DNA from: Candidatus Sordicultor aquaticus
Lineage (GTDB): Bacteria; Atribacterota; Atribacteria; Atribacterales; Caldatribacteriaceae
Assembly (NCBI GenBank): GCA_018056825.1
Contig: JAGPEW010000059.1
Location: 1-5,693 of the forward strand
Length of the DNA: 5,693 bases
Direction of reading: 5' to 3'
Part shown: positions 1 through 4,700 of the stretch, one piece after another
How positions within the stretch are numbered: the first letter of the stretch is position 1
Layout: each line of letters begins with the position of its first letter
The notes under the pieces: generated by a model
What the model saw: only the letters and a program-made list of their open reading frames with translations
What the model was told of the DNA's origin: nothing
Databases searched by the model: none
Program-made: the position numbers and the translations under genes

Positions 1-84
1 ATAGAGAATGATAATGCTCAGATATTTAGAGCTTTAGGGATAAAGATTCCTAAGTTTATTCTCAGTGAAACTGTAGTGGAGTAA
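1..84 (+). CDS. 3' end of an unrecognised gene (partial)
   Basis: Reading from base 1 gives 27 codons, beginning IENDNAQIFRALGIKIPKF, followed by a TAA stop at 82-84. Codon use resembles the operon genes, with ATA, AGA and AAG. The fragment is soluble-looking, with no membrane segment or recognisable domain. The family is not identifiable from so short a tail, and the true start lies upstream of the window. It is called because the frame is open from the window edge and is followed directly by an AAGGAG-type ribosome binding site, as expected at a gene boundary. An open frame of this length could also arise by chance, so confidence is moderate. Confidence 0.5.
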   Translation: MENDNAQIFRALGIKIPKFILSETVVE

Positions 85-90
85 ACAAAA

Positions 91-96
91 AAGGAG
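91..96 (+). promoter_or_regulatory. Orphan Shine-Dalgarno sequence (AAGGAG)
   Basis: AAGGAG lies 7 nt after the stop of the preceding reading frame, where the ribosome binding site of a next gene would be expected. No start codon at a usable distance opens a frame of any length: the TTG at 108 runs only to a TAA at 126-128. The nearest ATG that opens a frame, at 119, is 22 nt away, too far for normal initiation. It is most simply read as the leftover site of a gene whose 5' part has been lost. Confidence 0.4.
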
Positions 97-118
97 TACC
101 TAATCCCTTGATATATCA

Positions 119-247
119 ATGTTTTTAAATTACAGCTGTCAAAGTCAGGCTCGTAACCTCGAGCCGGGGGTGCATATGGTTACGGTTTCGTTCACTGACT
201 GTTATGGTAATGCCTATCAAACAGTTCGCTTGTTTGAGGTTTGGTAA
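119..247 (+). pseudogene. Remnant of a surface/secreted protein with Ig-like domain end
   Basis: A 42-codon frame from ATG 119 (open back to 104) ends at TAA 245-247. Its C-terminal half carries the pattern L-x-PG-x-H-x-VTV-x3-D-x2-GN followed by alternating hydrophobic residues. This is the usual closing strand pattern of bacterial Ig-like or cadherin-like beta-sandwich domains (for example LxPGxHTVTVxxxDxxGN). Such domains normally occur in proteins of hundreds of residues, and here only the last strands survive. No ribosome binding site serves the ATG, and an orphan AAGGAG lies 22 nt upstream, consistent with an internal deletion that removed the rest of the gene. A small intact gene is possible but less likely. 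The domain assignment is by eye only. Confidence 0.45.
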
Positions 248-418
248 GAAAAACTCCATGAAAAGGATAAAAGCGTTACAGTAGGATTTACAACTCAATT
301 TTCTTTCAAGAAAACACTAAAGAGAGATTGGAATATTCCAATCTCTCTTTAGTGTAAGAAGGGTAAAAACTTTTATCTCCTTAGAAAAATTAATGTCAAC
401 ACGGGGCAATTCCTCGAA
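248..418. other. Non-coding stretch upstream of the operon promoter
   Basis: I see no gene here on either strand. An ATG at 258 with AAGGAT-like surroundings runs only eight codons to a TAG. The stretch contains a short inverted repeat (299-305 with 308-314), a perfect palindrome immediately after it, and the left part of the operator-like repeat next to the promoter, each listed or discussed separately. Otherwise the sequence is AT-rich and featureless to the eye. Confidence 0.6.
314..355. repeat. Perfect 42-nt palindrome
   Basis: Bases 314-334 are the exact reverse complement of 335-355, giving 21-bp arms with no spacer, centred on GAATATTC. As RNA, either strand would fold into a long hairpin. 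On the + strand the 3' side continues AAGAAGGG, with no U-tract, so it is not a canonical terminator for rightward transcription. On the minus strand the hairpin is followed by TTTTCTT (the complement of 308-314), which would suit a Rho-independent terminator for leftward transcription, although no leftward gene is visible. It may also be a dispersed palindromic repeat. It separates the decayed upstream region from the operon promoter. Confidence 0.85.
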
Positions 419-421
419 TTG
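407..421. promoter_or_regulatory. Operator-like inverted repeat running into the -35 box
   Basis: CAATTC at 407-412 and GAATTG at 416-421 form a perfect 6-bp inverted repeat around a 3-nt spacer. The right half runs into the -35 hexamer at 419-424. A second, wider pair, GTCAA (395-399) and TTGAC (419-423), brackets the same segment. A protein bound here would compete with RNA polymerase, so the geometry suggests a repressor site for a sugar-responsive regulator. No regulator gene lies in the window, and the repeat is short enough to be chance. Confidence 0.4.
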
Positions 422-447
422 ACTCACTTATGATTATGCCTTATAAT
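419..447 (+). promoter_or_regulatory. Sigma-70/sigma-A promoter of the sugar operon
   Basis: The -35 box TTGACT (419-424) matches TTGACA at five of six positions. It is followed by a 17-nt spacer and a perfect -10 box TATAAT (442-447). This is close to the ideal housekeeping promoter. Transcription would start near 454-455, giving a leader of roughly 70 nt before the first gene. Its strength suggests that expression is controlled by a repressor rather than depending on an activator, which fits the inverted repeat overlapping the -35 box. Confidence 0.85.
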
Positions 448-509
448 TCCTGTGAAAGTAATAGAGAAGTGTGATAAAAGCTGTTTTTATAGGCTTTTTC
501 AACTTAATA

Positions 510-517
510 GAGGTGAT
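510..517 (+). promoter_or_regulatory. Strong ribosome binding site of the binding-protein gene
   Basis: GAGGTGAT, an eight-base match to the anti-Shine-Dalgarno sequence, ends 5 nt before the ATG at 523. It fixes that start and is the strongest ribosome binding site seen in the operon. This suits the high amounts in which binding proteins are made compared with their membrane partners. Confidence 0.8.
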
Positions 518-522
518 GGATC

Positions 523-1452
523 ATGAAAAGATGGTTATTTATCGTGTTATGTCTGGGAATAGTGGGGGGGTTAGCTTTTTCTCCTCAGGCATTAGCTACT
601 CCTAAAACGGTAGCAGTTTTAACTCCTTATCTGGCTTCGGTTACCACTAACGAAATGATACAAGCTTTTGTAAATTTTGCCCAACAAGAAGGATGGGAAG
701 TTACGGTTATTGATACCAAGGGAGATTTTGGTGCGTTAGCTAATAGATGGGAAGATGTCATTGCTCAAAAAGTGGATGCGATTGTTATGGGAATGGGTGA
801 CCCCAATCAATTTAAAAAACAGATAGACATGGCCAACAAGGCCGGGATTCCAGTGTTGGGAGGAGATGCAGGCTATATCGAGGGTATGGTGTGCAACGTC
901 ACTTCTAATAACTATGTTTTATCTGCTCAAATCACCTCTTACTTATTTGATAAATTGGGAGGTGGGGGCAAAATAGTTAAATTGTATCACTCAGCTCATC
1001 CCGGAGTGCAGAAAAGGGAGGTTGTCTTTGATGCTATCGTCCGGAATACGCCGGGTATAGAAGTAGTAGCCGAACACTGGGTCCAAGTTCCAGGACCGAT
1101 AGAGGACGCAAGGCAAGCTATGCAAAATATCCTTTTAGCTCATCCTGACATAGATGCAGTTTGGGCTGCTTGGGATGAGCCAGCCATAGGAGCAGCATTA
1201 GCTATAAAAGAAGCAGGCAGAGAGAACGAAATAATTGTTACCGGAATAGATGGTAATCAGCAGGCTTTGGAAATGATTAGAGATAGTTCTCCTATAATTG
1301 CCACTGTTAAACAAGATTTTGTTGAAATAGCGAGAATTTTGGTGGAAACAATGAAAAAAGTTTTTGCCGGAGAAGAAGTGAGCGAGAAGATACTGTATGC
1401 TTCCAGCCCTTTGATAACTAGAGAAAATGTAGAGCAGTTTTTAAGTCATTAA
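523..1452 (+). CDS. Periplasmic sugar-binding protein of a CUT2 ABC importer (RbsB-like)
   Basis: This 309-residue protein is the solute receptor of the importer encoded just downstream. Residues 1-25 are a Sec signal peptide: MKRW, a hydrophobic core, then ALA before the predicted cleavage at T26. The only cysteine there, C10, is not in a lipobox, so the protein should be free in a periplasm rather than lipid-anchored. The mature part has the type I periplasmic-binding fold of the RbsB/Peripla_BP_4 family, with an opening VAVLTPYL strand, a GDPNQFKKQID-MANKAGIPVLGGD segment ending at D115, the WDEPAIGAALAI hinge-side motif (W217-D218-E219) and the GIDG turn (241-244). Length is typical. It is more divergent from RbsB than a ribose receptor would be, and the ligand cannot be read from the sequence. 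The start is set by the strong GAGGTGAT site. It is the first gene of the operon, directly behind the promoter. Confidence 0.9.
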   Translation: MKRWLFIVLCLGIVGGLAFSPQALATPKTVAVLTPYLASVTTNEMIQAFVNFAQQEGWEVTVIDTKGDFGALANRWEDVIAQKVDAIVMGMGDPNQFKKQIDMANKAGIPVLGGDAGYIEGMVCNVTSNNYVLSAQITSYLFDKLGGGGKIVKLYHSAHPGVQKREVVFDAIVRNTPGIEVVAEHWVQVPGPIEDARQAMQNILLAHPDIDAVWAAWDEPAIGAALAIKEAGRENEIIVTGIDGNQQALEMIRDSSPIIATVKQDFVEIARILVETMKKVFAGEEVSEKILYASSPLITRENVEQFLSH

Positions 1453-1459
1453 ATTGCTT

Positions 1460-1508
1460 TTGGGGAGTGAACTATTGTATGGGTATGAAAGCCATAGTTC
1501 TTCCCCAA
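1460..1508 (+). promoter_or_regulatory. Intercistronic hairpin between receptor and ATPase genes
   Basis: The 82-nt gap after the receptor gene contains a two-part stem. Bases 1460-1466 (TTGGGGA) pair with 1502-1508, and 1469-1475 (GAACTAT) pair with 1494-1500. A small bulge at 1467-1468/1501 separates the stems, and the loop is 18 nt. Such hairpins after binding-protein genes commonly protect the upstream mRNA from 3' exonucleases or partly terminate transcription, so that receptor exceeds ATPase and permease. There is no clean U-tract after it (the sequence continues CCTAAAAGTTTATT), so mRNA stabilisation is likelier than full termination. Function is inferred from structure and position. 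Confidence 0.6.
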
Positions 1509-1534
1509 CCTAAAAGTTTATTGCTTAAAGCTAG

Positions 1535-3031
1535 ATGAGAGAAGACAAGAAGACAATTTTAGAAGTAAATAAAATCTCAAAAACTTTCCCTGGGGTTCAG
1601 GCCCTGCGAGAAGTTTCTGTTGGTCTGCGGGCAGGGGAAATAGTAGGTTTGGTAGGAGAGAATGGAGCGGGAAAATCTACTTTGGTGAAAGTGCTAGCTG
1701 GCATATATCATCCCGATGGGGGAGAAATTTTAGTTGATGGGGTAGAAGTCCAGCTAAACAACCCCTGGGAGGCAGAAAAGCAAGGATTAGCTTTTGTTCA
1801 TCAGCAACTTAACTTGGTTCCTTCTTTTGACATAGTGGATAATGCCTTTTTAGGAAAGTGGATTCGAGGCAGGGGTGGTATAGTTAACAAGTTGGCGATG
1901 AAAAAACAGCTGCAGGAGATTTGCCAACAGTTTGGTTTTAATTTGGAGCTCTCGACATTAGCCAAAGAACTTACTACATCAGAGCAGTGGATGGTACAGA
2001 TTGTCAGAGCTTTCCTGGAAAAACCCAAAATTTTGGTTATGGATGAGCCAACTGCAGCCTTGTCGGACCAAGAGGTTAAATCTTTGTTTGAAACGGTTAA
2101 AAAAATTGCTGCTCAGGGAGTAGCCATTATTTATGTATCTCATAGATTAAATGAAATATTTACTCTGTGTGATAGGATAGTAGTCCTAAGGAATGGAGAA
2201 AAAGTATGGGAAGGCTCAACCGACGAGATTTCTCAACCTGAATTAATAGCCAAGATGGTTGGGGAAGGCAGGGTAAAATCTTTTTTTGTAACTGCTGAAG
2301 CGGGAAAGGATAAAATATTAGAGGTTCAATCCCTCAGTGATGGTAGCAAAATCAAGGAACTAACTTTCGAAGTCTACGAAAGGGAAGTTTTTGGCATTTA
2401 TGGCTTACAAGGCTCAGGAAGAACCGAATTGGTAGAGATGTTGTTTGGATTACGTACCAAAGAGAAGGGCGAGATTAGGTTAAAGGGAAAAACTTTTAGT
2501 CCTACCTCTCCGGAGGAAGCCATTGCAGAAGGGGTGGCTTTAGTGCCGGAAGATCGCGCCCGAGAAGGTTTAGTAACCAAACACTCGGTGATAGATAATA
2601 TAGCCCTTCCTCATCTTTCTCGATATGCAGGTTTATTGGGCTATTTCAAAGGGGGAGAACTTCGTTCTGTTGCCAGCGGGGTTTTAGATAAATTGAGAGT
2701 AAACTATCGTGGATTAAGAGAACTGGTTCAATTCTTGAGTGGAGGTAACCAACAAAAAGTAGTTTTAGCTAAGTGGTTAATAGGGGATTTTTCTCTGCTT
2801 TTATTGGATGAACCTACGGTGGGTGTAGATGTGGGAGCAAGAAGAGAACTTTATGAGTTAATGCATAAACTGGCTTCGGAAGGCTGGGCGGTGGTAGTCA
2901 TTTCTTCTGATTTAGAAGAAATGATAGAGATAAACCCTCACCGAGTGATGGTAATGAAAGAGGGTAGAATGGCTGGTATTTTATCTCCCGAAAAAATCAG
3001 TCGGGAAAATATACTAAATCTTTGTTATTGA
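1535..3031 (+). CDS. Sugar ABC transporter ATPase, tandem-domain (RbsA/MglA/XylG family)
   Basis: This 498-residue cytoplasmic protein powers import and contains two ABC domains in one chain, the hallmark and usual length of CUT2 ATPases. Domain 1 has Walker A GENGAGKST (41-49), the Q-loop near Q90-Q91, a degenerate signature LTTSEQ (146-151), Walker B ILVMDEPT (166-173) with catalytic E171, and the switch H203 in VSHRL. Domain 2 has the family's altered Walker A GLQGSGRT (290-297, Arg for Lys), PEDR (338-341), a canonical LSGGNQ signature (401-406), Walker B LLLLDEPT (421-428) and ISSDL where a switch histidine would be. Only one of the two composite ATP sites is therefore expected to hydrolyse, as in RbsA. 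An in-frame TAG sits immediately before ATG 1535, fixing the 5' limit. No good Shine-Dalgarno precedes it, suggesting low translation. The permease follows after 5 nt. Confidence 0.95.
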   Translation: MREDKKTILEVNKISKTFPGVQALREVSVGLRAGEIVGLVGENGAGKSTLVKVLAGIYHPDGGEILVDGVEVQLNNPWEAEKQGLAFVHQQLNLVPSFDIVDNAFLGKWIRGRGGIVNKLAMKKQLQEICQQFGFNLELSTLAKELTTSEQWMVQIVRAFLEKPKILVMDEPTAALSDQEVKSLFETVKKIAAQGVAIIYVSHRLNEIFTLCDRIVVLRNGEKVWEGSTDEISQPELIAKMVGEGRVKSFFVTAEAGKDKILEVQSLSDGSKIKELTFEVYEREVFGIYGLQGSGRTELVEMLFGLRTKEKGEIRLKGKTFSPTSPEEAIAEGVALVPEDRAREGLVTKHSVIDNIALPHLSRYAGLLGYFKGGELRSVASGVLDKLRVNYRGLRELVQFLSGGNQQKVVLAKWLIGDFSLLLLDEPTVGVDVGARRELYELMHKLASEGWAVVVISSDLEEMIEINPHRVMVMKEGRMAGILSPEKISRENILNLCY

Positions 3032-3036
3032 AGTGA

Positions 3037-3966
3037 ATGATGAGATCAACTCTTAAGAATTATGGCACTCTTTTAGCTCTTTTGGTACTTATTATCTTGT
3101 TTAGCTTTTTAAAACCGCAGGCTTTTTTTACTCTCCGCAACTTTATAAATATAACCCAGCAGGTTTCCATCCTTATGATGGTGGCTATCGGAGCTACTTA
3201 TATCCTGGCTATTTCTGAATTTGATCTATCACTATCTTACATCGTATCTTTTGCTGGAGTGGTGGTGGCGGGTATGATGGTGGCCACTTTTAATCCTTGG
3301 TTTTCAACTGTTTTATCTTTGGCTTTATGTGTGGCCTTTGGAGCCTTAAATGGCTGGTTAATAGCTAAGCTTAACCTGCCCTCATTTGTAACCACTTTAG
3401 CCACCGGCACTCTTTTGGGAGGGATTACTTTTTGGTATAGCGGGGGAACTATAATTTTTTCGGGAATTCCCGAAAGCTTCTTGGTTTTAGGGCAAGAGTC
3501 AATCGCCGGGTTTCCTCTATCGAGCATTTTTATGTTTGTTCTTATTTTTATCTCCTGGTATGTACTGGTAAAAACTATTTTGGGACGGGCTTTGTACGCA
3601 GTGGGAGGTAACGAAATAGCCGCTCGTTACTCGGGGGTTAGAGTGGCTAAGGTAAAAATCATAGCTTTTGTAATGGCTGCTTTTCATAGTGGTTTAGCCG
3701 GGATAGTCCTTACTTCTAAATTGGGTTCAGCTCATCCCACTGCGGGAGGAGGATATCTTATGCAATCCTATGCTGCGGCTTTTCTGGGAACCACTCTCTT
3801 TAGAGAAGGAGAGGCTAATATTTGGGGAACTTTTGTGGGAGCTATGATAATGGGGGTATTAGCTAACGGGCTTACTATGCTTAATGTTCCTTACTTTTTA
3901 CAGGATATATTGACCGGAGCAATCTTAGTGGGAGCTTTAATCCTGCGAACTTCTCGAGAGCTTTAG
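3037..3966 (+). CDS. Sugar ABC transporter permease (RbsC-like, BPD_transp_2)
   Basis: This 309-residue polytopic inner-membrane protein forms the transport channel, probably as a homodimer since no second permease gene is visible. Hydrophobic segments occur at about 10-25, 43-60, 69-84, 90-110, 118-133, 163-181, 206-227, 243-254, 264-282 and 291-303. Family landmarks are EFDLSLSYIVSFAGVV (61-76, the counterpart of GIDLSVGS), LPSFVTTLATGTLLGG (114-129), the cytoplasmic LGRALYAVGGNEIAARYSG loop (182-200) that docks the ATPase, and YAAAFLGTTLF...NIWGT (245-265). The last resembles the CUT2 branch with AAAFLG-T-FR-G-NVWGT rather than classical RbsC. An in-frame TGA at 3034-3036 precedes tandem ATGs at 3037 and 3040; either could be used. 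The 5-nt gap after the ATPase gene suggests translational coupling. Confidence 0.93.
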   Translation: MMRSTLKNYGTLLALLVLIILFSFLKPQAFFTLRNFINITQQVSILMMVAIGATYILAISEFDLSLSYIVSFAGVVVAGMMVATFNPWFSTVLSLALCVAFGALNGWLIAKLNLPSFVTTLATGTLLGGITFWYSGGTIIFSGIPESFLVLGQESIAGFPLSSIFMFVLIFISWYVLVKTILGRALYAVGGNEIAARYSGVRVAKVKIIAFVMAAFHSGLAGIVLTSKLGSAHPTAGGGYLMQSYAAAFLGTTLFREGEANIWGTFVGAMIMGVLANGLTMLNVPYFLQDILTGAILVGALILRTSREL

Positions 3967-3967
3967 T

Positions 3968-3973
3968 AGGTGG
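3968..3973 (+). promoter_or_regulatory. Ribosome binding site that supports a GTG start
   Basis: AGGTGG lies just after the permease stop, 4 nt before GTG 3978 and 10 nt before a second in-frame GTG at 3984. There is no ATG close by in this frame. The site supports initiation at one of these GTG codons. The first is preferred because it adds residues aligning with the first barrel strand, but the choice between the two is not decisive. Confidence 0.6.
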
Positions 3974-3977
3974 TATA

Positions 3978-4700
3978 GTGCAAGTGATCCCCTATATAAT
4001 TCCTGGTATTCCCGATTTGGAAAAATCCCTTGAAACCATTGACCGCATTATGGATTACGAGCATATTCCTTTTGTGGAAATTGGCTTACCAGCTCATAAT
4101 CCTTATATGGATGGTTTGGTTATTACTTCTGCTCAGAAATGCTTACGGGAAAAAGGCTTTGGCTTGGAGGAATTTTTCTCCATCTTTAGCTCTCGATATG
4201 ATAAAAATCAGACCAAGAAAATAGTGTTGATGGGTTATCTATCGGATATAGAGCAGTTAGGTTTAAAAGAGTTTAAGCGAAGAATAAAAGATTTAGGCGT
4301 TAGTGGCTGTATAATAGTGGGGCAAGAAGAGAAAATTCTTTCCTTGGTCAGCGAATGGCCGCTACCGATCATACCGGTAATTAGCTCCGACCAGGACAAA
4401 GATTCCTTAAAAGTGTTTTTAGAAAGGCGGCCGCCTTTTATTTATTTTCGAGTTAGCCAAGGAAAGACGGGGGAGGATAAGCTTTTGCCTACTTCCTTAT
4501 TGAGTGCTTCTCTGGGGAAGCTTAAAAAAAACTGGCCGGATATAAGGGTTTTTGCTGGTTTTGGATTGAAAAACCTGTTTCAAATCAGGTTGATGAAGAA
4601 AATAGGATTTGACGGTGTAATCATCGGTAGTATATTAGTGGAGCAGATGATGAAAAATCAACCCCTAGAAAATTTTTTAGAAGAGCTGAAGACGGTGTAA
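3978..4700 (+). CDS. TrpA-like TIM-barrel lyase in a sugar operon, probable phosphosugar aldolase
   Basis: This 240-residue cytoplasmic protein is homologous to the tryptophan synthase alpha subunit, which cleaves indole-3-glycerol phosphate to indole and glyceraldehyde 3-phosphate. Aligned by eye to E. coli TrpA, E34 and D45 (VEIGLPAHNPYMDG) match catalytic Glu49 and Asp60 at the same spacing. Y156 matches Tyr175, and T164-G165 match Thr183-Gly184 of the mobile loop. GFG (194-196) and GS (217-218) match the phosphate-binding loops. It is shorter than the roughly 268-residue TrpA mainly because it lacks the N-terminal helix, beginning directly at strand 1 (VIPYIIPG). Differences include N41 for Asp56 at the TrpB contact, R158 for Leu177, K163 for Val182, and I11 for the Asp of the GDP motif. 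The gene starts with GTG 11 nt after the permease and ends flush against the kinase. No trpB is visible. A catabolic aldolase acting on a phosphorylated sugar is inferred; genuine TrpA activity or an isomerase/epimerase role is not excluded. Confidence 0.85.
   Translation: MQVIPYIIPGIPDLEKSLETIDRIMDYEHIPFVEIGLPAHNPYMDGLVITSAQKCLREKGFGLEEFFSIFSSRYDKNQTKKIVLMGYLSDIEQLGLKEFKRRIKDLGVSGCIIVGQEEKILSLVSEWPLPIIPVISSDQDKDSLKVFLERRPPFIYFRVSQGKTGEDKLLPTSLLSASLGKLKKNWPDIRVFAGFGLKNLFQIRLMKKIGFDGVIIGSILVEQMMKNQPLENFLEELKTV

Noticed and set aside
266..282. Catabolite-repression (cre)-like sequence around AAAAGCGTTACA
   Set aside because: It matches only part of the cre consensus, lacks the symmetric right half, and lies about 140 nt upstream of the -35 box.
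476..498. Possible small leader hairpin AAAAGC/GCTTTT before the first gene
   Set aside because: The stem has six mostly A-T pairs with an 11-nt loop and competes with other weak pairings, so it is too weak to call an attenuator or riboswitch.
516..518. ATG upstream of the receptor start
   Set aside because: It is out of frame with the receptor and overlaps its Shine-Dalgarno sequence.
1973..1990. Degenerate ABC signature LTTSEQ in the first ATPase domain as a loss of function
   Set aside because: RbsA and MglA family members routinely have a non-canonical signature in domain 1, paired with degenerate Walker A and switch positions in domain 2, so this is normal for the family.
1801..2028. 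75-codon open frame on the minus strand inside the ATPase gene
   Set aside because: It is antisense to a coding sequence with all ABC motifs, has no domain-like pattern, and has no sign of its own expression signals.
3237..3527. 96-codon minus-strand open frame inside the permease gene
   Set aside because: It is a shadow of the real + strand permease, whose membrane segments and family motifs are continuous across this region.
4030..4224. 64-codon + strand frame within the TrpA-like gene
   Set aside because: It overlaps the catalytic E34/D45 region of the TrpA-like protein in another frame. Its hydrophobic stretch is a by-product of that sequence.
4428..4480. SQGKTG in the TrpA-like protein as a Walker A nucleotide-binding loop
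   Set aside because: It aligns without gaps to the mobile loop of TrpA (A-G-V-T-G), and the protein has no P-loop NTPase features.
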